64,000 nt of DNA, taken from NCBI RefSeq assembly GCF_017654505.1, contig NC_054541.1:43273986-43337985 (forward strand), read 5' to 3'. The stretch is from Polyodon spathula (lineage: Eukaryota; Chordata; Actinopteri; Acipenseriformes; Polyodontidae). A program made the translations under genes and the position numbers. Position 1 is the first letter of the stretch; each line of letters starts with the position of its first letter. A model generated the notes under the pieces. The model was not told where the DNA came from and did not search any database. It saw only the letters and a list, made by a program, of their open reading frames with translations. Below, one piece after another: positions 23,846 through 34,935 of this stretch.

Positions 23846-24118
23846 AAACATTACACGGTAAGTTCGATTTGAAGAGCTTTTTGCCGTTAGAGATGTTGCC
23901 CAGGGATCACTACAAGGAAGGAGCTCTTGAACCCCCTGCAGTTGATAGTGTTGAGAGTCAAAACATTGATTTGCAGATAGCTGTGACTGCTAACTTATAA
24001 TAATGACTCAAAATTTACAAAGTTTGGACAGTTTAAAGTAATTTTTAAAATGTTTAAGTAAATACAAGTTTGTTTTAGGGAATAATGACTTTCAGATAAC
24101 AAGAATAATATTTATGGA

Positions 24119-24123
<5 letters not shown>
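23846..24123. other. Non-coding DNA, nothing recognised
   Basis: May include the diverged first half of the 5S-like sequence (23846-23900); otherwise unremarkable. Confidence 0.4.
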
Positions 24124-24165
<42 letters not shown>

Positions 24166-24245
24166 GATAATATATATAGATACTATACATATTATGAGAT
24201 AATATATCCGTATTATAGTATAATTATATAATATATATATATATA
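24124..24245. repeat. Interrupted (TA)n region
   Basis: A pure TA array at 24124-24162 followed by imperfect TA-rich DNA and a second short TA array ending at about 24245. Confidence 0.9.
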
Positions 24246-27200
24246 TTAACCACTCTTCAAATTACAAATGGGAAAATAAACAGTGCATGCAATTTGCTGA
24301 TTAAATTTTGGCAAGTAGGGGAATCAAACTGGAGAGATACTTTTGTAACTATTTTCAAAAGCTATAGATGGGACTGGAAAAAAAAAAAAAACTTTCAGCT
24401 ATTCCAAAAAGAGTTGGATAGGGGTTGATATCTGATTTCAATCTGAATAGAATATTGATTTCCTGGTTTGCCGGTAGAATAGCTTTTGAGACAATAAACA
24501 GAAGTACACCTCAAGGCACCCCTGATACATTCATACACATAAAATACTGATTTTTAAAAACAGGGTGACGGCAGAAGAGGGTTTCTTTCTGTTTGCCAAG
24601 TGGTATTCCTAGCTAAATACGAGAAGAGTGTTAAGAGTCAATTAACCTCAAATTTGAGATTATTACAAGCTGTTTTTGTTTTCAAGAATCACACATGTAT
24701 TTTTGAGAGACGATGATTTCTAAATGTATTGGAGTCCATTGTAAACCTTCACAAACATCTCACATGTCAGCCTGCCCCTCTTGATATCAAATAGAAGTTT
24801 AAGTTCTGGAAATATAATATAAAACATTGTGTCTTCCCAAAGATATTCTTTCAGTGTCCTCATCATGTTATGGTTATATACCAAGACTGAATGCAAACAA
24901 AACAAGACACTTCACATGACTTTACAAATAATATAAGAATACATTTTCTACCTACTGTAAATTTGCCAGTTTCAATATACAAAAAAATTAGACTCTGATT
25001 AATTTGTTTCTGATTAACCTAAAACCGAACTATCAGAACACAACCTATGCTAACAGCATCTGTAGAACCCAAACTTCAATATCATAATTCTATGATAGAT
25101 GTGTAAAACATAACAGCTGTCTGCATTTTTATTACAGATTTGATGAAATATAAAAACAATAAATAAAAAAAGGCATTTTTAGGATGGTACAGATTTCTGT
25201 GACTATATAACTAAAAACATAGGCAGCCTATTATCGCAATTCAGTCCAATGAAGTAGTGTGTGTATGTACTGTATATTTTTTGTGAGACAGATCTTCCAC
25301 TCACTAGTGAAGTCTTTTTTGTGATCTTTTGCATTTAACCGATAGCATTCTGCCTCTTCTATAAAGTTTGTATTGTGTAAAGTTTGCAGGCAATAACCTA
25401 CCCTATAGTATGTGGTTGGAATGCTATCTCAGAGCAAGATTCAAATTGAACCCTCAGCTATTGCTTTATAAAGCTATTTTTTCACTGCACCACCTGTTAT
25501 CTTTTAAGAATGCACAAAAAGCCACCACTTAAAAATGGTAAATTAGATGTCTGACAAAATAGTGTATTAAGAGAAGATACCGTACTGCTCTGGCTTGCTA
25601 AAAGTCCATTAGCGAGAGTCTACTGTAATGTAAACAATAGCCCTTTGTTAAGAAATCAATCTAATACATTATTAAAATAGCCTTTATTAAACTTTATATG
25701 TCCTTTCTTGACCAATTACATTTAGGTTTAATTAACACAGGAATTATATCAGTGGATATTGTATTACTGATAAAATATTGATTTTAGGACATCTTACAAA
25801 TGCAATCAATGCATTTTGCAACTGCAAGGTTCCTGTATGAATACATCTGTAAGGATGTAACACCTAAAACCTTTTAGTATTGGTGTAAATAACCTTCATA
25901 TTTTTTTTATTTTTTTTTAGCGCATTCTGTTATTTTGAAGTTTTGCATTCTAATCAGGGGCGTGTATTTTCTTGAATGCAATAATAGTTACACTACAAAT
26001 CATTTAGAAACAACAGTTCCTTGTAGTACACCAACATTTTTTAGAACTTTAGAAGTATCTTTAACACTTGCCAAAGTGATAATATTACAGCATTTTTCCT
26101 GTTGAATAATTATTTACCTGAGGGCTGGCATCACGCACAAGTAAATGTGTCCAACTTTATCTGATTATACAAACTAAAATATCACTGGCATAGAAATGTT
26201 CTTGGCTGGCAAAAATCCCAATCCCAAAGGAAAAAATTCCAAGTACTCAAAGCACATTCTCTACTTCCAATGTGTGTATGACATTTAAGAAAACATTTTA
26301 TCTTAGATATTGATTGTTTTAGGATTGCAGAAACAGTAATACATGATGATTAGGAACAGGTACTGTAGGATAATAAACAGATTATATATACTCTTCCTTT
26401 AAATTCAAGCTGATTTCTGAAATAATCTTACTAAAGAAACTATCTGATGACTATTATCTTTGCATTGTATTGCTTCTTTTTTGTCTTCTTTTTTGTGCAT
26501 TTGAACTTATTGGTCTTGTTAAATTTCAGGACATGCGCATGCTTTTATTGGAGAAAGTGATCAAACATATATTGACAACTGCAATTGGTCTATCTTCAAC
26601 TTGAATACAGTAATAAATGGAATTGTTTGCTGGCACTAGTGGGCAAGATAAGGTACAGTGGGTGTAATCATAAACAATGTCTCTCATAAGCTATGGCACT
26701 GCTGTATATTAATTTAATATCAAGTTGACTGATAAAAACAGATAAGCCCAGCCTTGAATACAGGGACTTTTTGCATGGCCTGTTCTCTCATTTCCTGAAT
26801 CAACTTTATAGATGGCTGTCATTAAATCCAATTTGCAAATGATTTAAAAATAGGCTTACCGTCATCACAAGCTGGAGCTCTACTGTAAACCAGCTAATGA
26901 AATGTATAATATAATGGGGGTCCATTAAATAGATCTAAACCGTCATCGCATAAATCAATCGCCCAGAGAGAATTAAACTAAAGGCACAAACACTGTTTCA
27001 TTTTTATAACCTTGGACTCATTGTCTTCTTAAACAAGGTCAGTATTAGGATCTGCCATTGTTTAGGTCCATTGAATAGCCAACTTTATTCATTTTTATTG
27101 TCGATTAACTGGATATAAAATGAATAAAATGTATTCTTTCAAGAAGTTGAAAGCCCCCCCAAAATACATTTCTTTAGATTTAAAATTTCCACTACTTTGT

Positions 27201-27845
27201 CTGAAAGTTTTTCACAGTGCCTCATGGGAACTGGTAAATATTTTCATATTTAAGACAATAAATTAGATACTTATGGAGCTTTGCCATTGTTACCCATGAA
27301 CATGCTTCAACACTAGAAGAATTACTGCTGTTCTCAAATACAGTGCCACATTTGCAAGTCTGACCTGTAAAAGGTGAAAAAGATGGTCTCACAAATCCTC
27401 TTCATACAATATATTTCCACTACCAACATGGTTTCAGGTTAATTAAAACATACTTATGTGTGCCAGCCTCTTTGATATTTAGCTGCATGATTTTAAAGTA
27501 CTTTTGGAAGAAACTATTTAATGACAACTTTAATGTTAGTAATTAGTTTGGTAGTGGATTGATTGCATTTTCCTTGAACCAGTGTGTAAGGTTAATGTAA
27601 TTTGAGTTTGATGGCTCTGGTAACTTTGACACTAATTGGAGATTGTGTTACACGTTAAGATAAAGTGTCAGCATGAGAGAATTCCTCATAGATTTGCAGC
27701 AAGATACAGCCGAGTGTTTGCAAACCTACTTTGTTCTGTTCAAACTGTTTGATTAAACTCAAAACTGAATTCATATGACCTTGAAACCTGTTCTTCATGT
27801 ACAAAATGGTAAAATAATGTGCAATGAATATAATGATTAGTACAC
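24246..27845. other. Largely unique DNA with possible conserved non-coding blocks
   Basis: No gene and no mobile-element ends recognised over 3.6 kb. The block 26760-27010 is repeat-free, contains several AATTAA/TTAAAT and CATAAATCA-type words and a balanced composition, and is the best conserved-element candidate here. That is inference from composition only. Confidence 0.35.
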
Positions 27846-28165
27846 AATTACCACACATATCTATGTGTGTTCCGATTCATGTGTAAAAACTGTAAATCTA
27901 TAGATTATCCAGTAAATGTGTTGATTTACCAGGTCATCGGTCAATCTATAAAATAAACAGTATATGTGTAGATTTACCATCTCAGCATATTGTGAATTGT
28001 TGCCCAACAGTGATCAAGGATGTAAGTAGAAGGGATTGTTTACTACCATCTCCTTAGTTATTTTATACAGTGACCGATGAGCTGGTAAATCTTCACATTT
28101 ACTGGATAATCTATAGATTTACCGATTTTACATATGAATTGTAACATGTATATACACGGTAATTA
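27846..28165. mobile_element. Palindromic MITE with long inverted arms
   Basis: The left arm (about 27846-27955) and right arm (about 28060-28165) are inverted copies. Both contain GTAAATCTATAGATTATCC, AGTAAATGTG, GATTTACCAG and TCATCGGTCA, and the outer ends read AATTACCACACATA and AATTACCGTGTATA. Arms are roughly 100 bp around a centre of about 100 bp. No coding capacity. The class of DNA transposon is not clear. Confidence 0.65.
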
Positions 28166-28243
28166 GAACGTAAGATTACCACATCAATGCACCATATTAT
28201 TGATGTGGTAAACTCACTTTCTAATCACCCTGTGTATAGTGTA
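28145..28243. repeat. Second inverted repeat overlapping the MITE end
   Basis: TTACCACATCAAT at 28176-28188 pairs perfectly with ATTGATGTGGTAA at 28199-28211 around a 10-base loop. Outside the perfect stem, GTAATTAGAACGTAAG pairs with the complement of GTGATTAGAAAGTGAG with four mismatches, extending the arms to about 30 bp (28159-28228). It shares its left edge with the right end of the neighbouring MITE. Confidence 0.8.
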
Positions 28244-28295
28244 TATCTCAGTGGAGTCTCCTTGGGAGGCATGGGAGGCAGTGCCCCCTCAAAAG

Positions 28296-28298
<3 letters not shown>

Positions 28299-28381
<83 letters not shown>
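28299..28381. repeat. (TA)n array at left of 370-bp repeat
   Basis: Pure AT dinucleotide array of about 83 bp, directly abutting the dispersed repeat that begins at 28382. Confidence 0.95.
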
Positions 28382-28384
<3 letters not shown>

Positions 28385-28746
28385 AAACAAAAGCTTTAAT
28401 CTCCGTGTTCCGTGTTGTACGAAGTGATCGTGGCATTGTGCACTGACAAACTTATTGATTTTACTTACACAGAATACATTGCTTATTTTTTTCATGCAAT
28501 GCATTAACTTGCGTTGAGGTGAAATGTATTTTTGACACCTTTTAACTATTGCAAAATAGGCCTGTATGTATGATCGTTTTGTTTATGCCGTAGACATATG
28601 CATGCATGTTTATGGTTTATGGTTCGTTTTTGGTTCGTGTTTTCTCCTAGTTACATCACAGATGTTAAGATTTGAAATCAGGGCTTTTTGGTGGAAGCAC
28701 TCAAAACAAGCTGTACAATTGTAAATTTCTTACAGTTACAGCGCAA

Positions 28747-28749
<3 letters not shown>
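28382..28749 (+). mobile_element. ~370-bp dispersed repeat, copy 1
   Basis: This segment recurs in inverted orientation at 46883-47254 with high similarity; shared words include GCCTGTATGTATGATCG, TTGTTTATGCCGTAGACA, GGTTCGTGTTTTCTCC and AAATTTCTTACAGTTACAGC. Differences between copies are often at CpG. Here it lies exactly between two (TA)n arrays. An open frame on the minus strand (MKKISNVF...) exists in both copies with seven or so replacements in about 40 residues, but nothing suggests a protein. It has no evident TIR, pol III box or poly-A tail, so the class is unknown. Confidence 0.8.

Positions 28750-28829
<80 letters not shown>
28750..28829. repeat. (TA)n array at right of 370-bp repeat
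   Basis: Pure AT dinucleotide array of about 80 bp. Confidence 0.95.
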
Positions 28830-28830
<1 letters not shown>

Positions 28831-29114
28831 TGCTACTGTACTGCTACTGTGTTCATTTCACTTGCTCTCTTTTGTGTTTTGGTGTTTTTATACTGCTTTG
28901 ATGTCTAAAAAGAACATTTAATGTATAATGCTGAAAGTTCACTATGAAACCATGACGATGAATACATTAATATGAAATGTTAACGCATGCACATATCTCA
29001 AAGTAATGCAAAGTTTGGCAAGACGGGGACCTCACAGAAATAGTTGCTCACTATGACTGCTGCTGACATTGAACAAGCAACCATATTTACTACGATGTCA
29101 AAAATCAGATTCCA

Positions 29115-29445
29115 GCCACAGGTGTATAAATGAGGCGATCACGGGTGGTGAAATAGTTAGTGTGTGAAATGTTGATGTTGGTGAGAGGTGAAGGATTGTC
29201 TGTGTTCTGTGCTGTCTCGTCCTGAACACGTTTCGTGAGTTTTTGTGTAGCTTTTTGTTTTGGCCCTTGTGCCGTTTATTTTGTCAGCTGTGTTCTGTTA
29301 AGTGTTTGTAGCGTGTTTATTTAGATTATTTACGTATTAAAATGTGCGCACCAGCACATAAACTTGCCATCTCTGCCTCTGAATCTCTTCCTGGTTACTG
29401 CAGCCTGACCAGTGACGTAATCCTGTCCACAGATGTGCTTGACGA
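29115..29445 (+). mobile_element. LTR-like segment
   Basis: A TATA-like GTGTATAAATGAGG at about 29121 is followed by T/G-rich DNA containing TTTTGTTTTGGCCCTTGTGC, an ATTAAAATG that may serve as polyadenylation signal, and a downstream segment ending TGTCCACA near 29433. The TTTGGCCCTTGTGCC word also occurs in the solo LTR at 41148-41567 (minus), so the two are probably related LTRs. I could not find a TG start or target duplication, so the left boundary is unknown. Confidence 0.45.
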
Positions 29446-31572
29446 ATTTTGTCTGCCTTTGTACCTTAACAACTTTGTTTAGAAAAAATGTATGCAAAGT
29501 ATGTTAGCAGGGTGCGATTTGACAGGGATGTGTCCCTGGCTCTGCTTTTTCAAATGTCATCCCCGGCAGGGAAAATAGATTTTGTACAGACAATGTACAG
29601 ATGATACTCAAACATTTTGCATGTCAATTTTGTGTACATTTTGTTTGGCAAATTGTTTGTATCATTAACACATATGTTATTGCCTTTTTGTTATCGATAA
29701 TAATAATAACAATAATAAAAAATATTGATAAAACATGTTAAATGACAATAACATTTGCATGGTGGTAGTTCTTAGCACATTAGTGGTGTATCAGTGTGAT
29801 ATATTTTACTATAGGCTTTCCTACTGTTTTGTAGTTTGTGTATTTTATGCTCCAAATGGCACACAATTGCTTCAGCACACACAGGCCACCAATGTTTGAG
29901 GTTGGATAGAATAGCTCCCAATAGCGACGTAGCCTCTTTCCCACTGCCCTTCAAACAGTCACACCCACTCCTGGAGCTGGAAAGGCAGCTAGCAGGAAAT
30001 TAATAAATAATAAAATGCAATATACAAAAATGAGCATGAATGTGTGACGGGCCTTTTTAAAACAGTAATGTATAATAACTCTGATTACAAGCTGCTCATT
30101 TAATTTCTACATTGGTTTTATAGGAATTAATAAGGTGACTCACGGCAACATGCAACATTGTTCCTTTAACCCAAAGTAAATATATATATATAGTTTAAAT
30201 ATGTTAACTGTTTAGCATTTCAGGCATGTATATTGAAACCGAATGTATATTGAAACCGAAATCACTGTAAGTTTATAACTGGAGGCAACAATGAGTAGGA
30301 CATACAGTAGGAATAAAAACACAATAAAAGTCTTTTATCACTGCAGAGTTAAAGTCCTATGTTATGTGTTTAATACACTATCCATGAAGAAGTTACACAG
30401 CAGCACATGCCTAAAGGTCATGGAAGATTGGAGTTATTAGGACAGATATGTGGTGCTTCATTACCACTGGTCACACTGACAATATGCATTTTCCCAACTT
30501 GAATGCTTTATTCGAAAAAAAAAAAAAAAGAAAAAAACATCTACTTTACTTAAGCTAATCAGATGTAAAGCATATCATAAGAAATTAGTGCAGAAACATA
30601 TATAAAGTGTATCAGGCACTGTGATGCATGATGTAATGTGTGCTAACAAGGTTGGTTGATGTAACAGGCTGTTGTAATTGTAGTCTACAGCCTGCCTTAA
30701 GTAATTGTAGATAACAGAATAATTCCATAAATCTTTCTGGGCCATTTCACCTCAGCAGAGCCATCTGGGTCGAAGCATGTTACTGGCTGAAAGCATGTCA
30801 GTCAACAGAGGAAGCAGCTGGTTGATTAATGACTGGAAGGAAGCCATGAAGGGCTGGGGACGGTTTAATCCGCCAGTTGTAATGGCCAAGCAAATGTAAC
30901 GCTTCCTGAAATCACGGTGTGCAAACAGAGATACAGTTTACAAAGTGTAGTAACATACAATGTTTTAAAATTAAAACTACATTTTTACTGTGACATGTGC
31001 TTCTTTCAAAACTGCACATGAGATCTTTATAACGAATGGAACTGTACAGCAGGGAAGATTTATTAAATAATTTTGTCGTTTAATAATACAATTAAAAGAA
31101 AAAATATGTAGGGCAAATCTATCTGAATGGCATAACACATGGCATATACAGTATAAAATGCAGGGTGTACAGTTTTTGTATGGATATCTCAGGAAATTCC
31201 TGGGGCACAAATTTCAAGATGAAGCAATGGGGGACTTTGATACAGTATTTATACAATTTCTAATTATGTGTGCCTGTCCAGTTTCCCCTCTCCTGCACCA
31301 GCACACTGTGCCTCAGACAGCACTGTTTGATTACAATGCCTGCTGAGAGTGGTGGAAGGGGCCTGCCCTCACATTCACCCACAGCCACTGCCTGTGAACA
31401 CCTGCTCCCTTGTTTCAGCAGCTTGGGAAGTTTGCATGCTTTTTTGAGGATTTTATTTCCACTTTCTGATCTTTAAGATGCACATAAGAAATTTCATTTT
31501 ACATTCTTTATATAAAAAGTGTGCTGCATCCTGCAGCAGTGAAGATACTTTTACATTAGGATGCAGATGACT
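29446..31572. other. Largely unique non-coding DNA
   Basis: No gene seen. It has a poly-A run at 30515-30530 and a short (TA)n near 30180. The block 30740-30910 is repeat-free with mixed composition and might be conserved. Frames at 31158-31476 lack motifs. Confidence 0.4.
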
Positions 31573-32870
31573 AGTATTATTTCTTTCTTAGCAGATGCCC
31601 TTACTCAGGGCCACTTACAGTTGTATACAAAAATACATATCAAGAATTACAGTACAATTAAGAGCAAGATACAAAATACAATGACTTCAGTCTTAATAAG
31701 AGCAAATACAAAACACAGTACAGTTTGATATCAGGCAGTTCGAGAGCAGATAAGTGTGGGGTTAGTGCAAGTACAAGTAAAATACACATTACTACAGATT
31801 GGGCTAAATGCAGGATTAAATACAGTACAATAGGGAGCAGATAAGTGCAAGTTAAAGTGCATTAAAGGCAGAGTGCTATATTGTCCAGAGGGAGAGTTGA
31901 GTTTTACAGGTGTTGTCTGAATAAGTGTGTCTTGAAGAGGCGCTGGAAAGTGGTCAGGGACTGGGCAGTCCTGACATCCATGGGAAGGTCATTCCACCAC
32001 TGCGGGTGAGGGTGGAGAAGCAGCGGGCTCTGGAGGCATGGGAGTGTATAGGAGGTACAGACAGTCTTCTAGTACAGGCAGAGCAGAGAGATCGGGTGGG
32101 GGTGTAGGGAAAGATGAGGGTCTTGAGGTAACTGGGTGCAGTCTGGTCAAGGTGAGTACAAGAGTCTTGAACTGGATGTGAGCGGTAATCGGAAGCCAAT
32201 GGAGAGAGCACAGCGGTGGAGTAGTGTGGGAGAAGCGAGGCAGAAAGAACACTAGGTGAGAAGCAAGTTCTGGATGAGCTGGAGCCGGCGGGTGGCAGAC
32301 CCAAGGAGGCTGGCCAGGAGGGAGTTGCAGTAGTCTAGGCGGAAGAGTACCAGGGCCTGGACAAGGAGTTGCGTAGAGTAGTTGGTGAGGAAGGGTCAGA
32401 TTCTTTGTATGTTGCTCAGGAAGAACCGGTAGGTGCGTGCTAGAGTGGAGATGTGCAGGGAGTTGGAGTGGCAGGGGTCCAAGGTTACTCTGAGGTTCTT
32501 TGCTGAGGAGGAGGGAGAGATCATGGTAGATTCCAGAGGAATGGAGATCGAGAGATCAGAAGAGGGGGAAGATGAGTAGGGGAAGAAAAGGAGGTCAGAT
32601 TTCAAGTGGTTGAGTTTGAGGTGATGGGAGTGTATCCAGGAGGAGATAGCAGACACACAGGTAGAGATACGGGAGGGGGTGGTGGGGTCAGAGGAGGAAG
32701 AAGAAGAGGAAGATCTGAGCATCATCAGAATAGAAATGGGATGATAAACCATAGGATGCGATGAGGGGGCCCAGGGAGTAAGTATAGAAAGAGAACAGGA
32801 GAGGACCCAAGAATGATTACAGTATCCCCTAGAAAAAATGTACACGACAATTTTGCATGTTTTTCTCATG
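31573..32870 (-). pseudogene. L2-like LINE, 3' part, frame-broken
   Basis: Read on the minus strand, this encodes the end of an L2/CR1-type reverse transcriptase. Translating the appropriate frame near 32714-32750 gives [13 protein letters not shown], the catalytic Y-x-D-D region (usually YADD or FADD). Further on, LHWLPITA near 32185-32202 matches the conserved LHWLPV motif after the reverse transcriptase, and the C-terminal frames run to about 31930. Coding is split over three frames (32396-32869, 31989-32252, 31954-32304), so it is inactive. The 3' end carries GTAAGTGGCCCTGAGTAAGG and GCATCTGCTAAGAAAG, close to the tail shared by L2 LINEs and many SINEs in vertebrates. The 5' half is missing. 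Confidence 0.75.
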
Positions 32871-33787
32871 CTTTTACCATGGTTTACTGCACTTTGTTAA
32901 GCTTTTACCAGAGTTAATCTTTTGATGGTATATGACACATTGTACTAAAAGAAACATGAGTAATATTGAGCTAGTAACTTAGTCTTGTCCCCAGTGGTTA
33001 AATACACATTAGTGCTTCCGGTTTAAACCCTTACCAGAACAAGTATTGTTTATTATTCCTCGCACACCCTGTACTGGGTACACACAGATTCTCTTTTTTT
33101 TGGTCACAACATACCTTTAATTCTATTCTGTCCTTTCAATGTTTTAGATAAATAGACTAACCCTAAACCGCTTGGGTACAAATTGCCCTTTTTCAAGTTA
33201 TCATGTGCTGTTTAAAAAATAATTAATCTGTGATTTATTTAAAAAACTGCACATACACTTTCCTGTTAGAAATAGCTCCCAGTATGTGACCATTATTTGT
33301 AAAACATTGTGCAAAACTCATGCAGCTATAACAACTTGTACATTACGTTCTGGAAGGTCTCTCCATATATTAAAAATCCTTAATAATAAAATAATAATGG
33401 TAATACTTTCCAGCACAGGATGACAAGGCAATGCTTTTCCTCTCCTCCCACATTTATTTGTTTTCAAAAAGGTTCAGCTGGGTTTTAGAGTCCCTTCAAA
33501 GCAGAAGAGGGCCTTGTAGACCAGGACTTAGCTTTTAGACAGTGTTTGATCTCAACAAATACAAAGTTTGGGTTAAAAGGTCATTGAGACCTGGATGTAA
33601 AAGGTTTTTTTTTTTTTTTTTTTTTTTTTAATAAGAGTAGAATATCCAGATTTTATATTTCTAGATGTTAGATTTTTAGATGACAGATATTTTCTAAATT
33701 TTACCAACATGCAATTAAACAAGTTGGAATAGCAGAAAATAATACTTAAAAGAAAAACCATCCCAGATCAGAATTAAGAAAACATTC
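32871..33787. other. Non-coding DNA with poly-T run
   Basis: A run of 25 T at 33605-33629 could be the poly-A tail of a minus-strand insertion, but no element body is recognised beside it. Otherwise unremarkable. Confidence 0.45.
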
Positions 33788-34080
33788 CCTGAGTGGGTAA
33801 TGTGGTGTGCAGAGTGAGTTGTGCTGTCAAGGCACCCCAGCTTTGCATCCTAGCTGTACAAACATGTAACCTGGGAACGTTGCATTGGCTCTGGCCCTCC
33901 TATAGGTTAGTGAGACAACATTTTTCCTCACAGTGCACTTTGGACTTTATTCTCCAGGATAGCTTGTTAACATCCATTATAGAGCTGCTGGGTGTACAGA
34001 TACAACTGGGTTATCGGAAGACGTCCACTGACCTTCAGTTCTCCTGAGCTATTGTGGGGATTATTGCTGAAGGGAACATA
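33788..34080 (+). mobile_element. Second SINE-like family, copy 2
   Basis: Plus-strand counterpart of the repeat at 6835-7035, sharing CAGCTTTGCATCCTAGCTG, GTTGCATTGGCTCTGG and AGGTTAGTGAGAC with substitutions. Its downstream part (TTATCGGAAGACGTCCACTG, CTCCTGAGCTATTGTGGGG) is longer than in the first copy. The 84-codon frame across it is not a gene. Confidence 0.6.
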
Positions 34081-34254
34081 ACTGCAAATTCTAAATTTAG
34101 TAGAATAACAGGGGCAAAATAATTAGGCATACTAAATAAATTTAAAAAAAAATAGAATAAAATAAATAAAAGTAACATTTCATATGGGTGTGAAGTTTAT
34201 TTGTAATAATTTGAATTTGTGAGTGCCAGAATGATGCCAAGCAGTCAACAATGC

Positions 34255-34935
34255 AATCTCAAGTGTGGTCACACACAAATGTCTTTAAATAACAAGCAAT
34301 AACTCCTTTTAACAAATTTAACAATTTTGTGTGAGTGTGTGAACAGGCTGTCTGTAGGGGTGAAGTCAGGCCAGGAAATGAAAACAAAAACACAGCAACT
34401 GCGGGAGAAACTGAGATGCTCAGTGTTTTATTGTAAAACAGAAAATAAAAATGTTTAAAACAAAAAACAAAACACAGAAGAAAAGAAATGGCATGGTGGC
34501 CAAAACAGACAGACACTAACAAACATGGTGAGACCGACAAACAAGTAACGTGCTGGTGCTTACAGCATGAAATAGCAGTTTTTATTTTTTATTTACTTTA
34601 TTTTACTACTCCTCTCTCTCTCTTGTCCTCAACCCTGTGTGGGTGAAACATTCATTCTTTTACACAGCTGTGTCGAGGCTCTATTGCTTATCAATCATTC
34701 ATTTTAATCTCAGCACAGTCTGTATGTGGACTAATTGTGCACTTCCTGTGCCCCCATGCAAATACCCATATTAATCTGCATGTGAAGTGATTGTGCAATC
34801 CCTGTGCCTAAATACAAATATACATTTTACATCACCTTTGCTACATAACCCACACTCTGTGCACCACTATAATAATACATATAGCAGACAACATAAAACA
34901 CAAAAATACACACACGAGCGGAGATACCCAGCCAC
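34255..34935 (-). mobile_element. LTR-like segment
   Basis: On the minus strand it has T/G-rich DNA with GTCTGTTTTGGCCACCATGC, an AATAAAACACTGAGC polyadenylation-like signal, and a pyrimidine-rich end, the same order as in the LTR-like segments at 29.1 and 41.1 kb. Upstream (plus 34710-34825) there is a direct repeat of about 50 bp containing ATTGTGCA and CCTGTGCC twice, as U3 regions often have. Termini and target duplication were not found. Confidence 0.4.
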
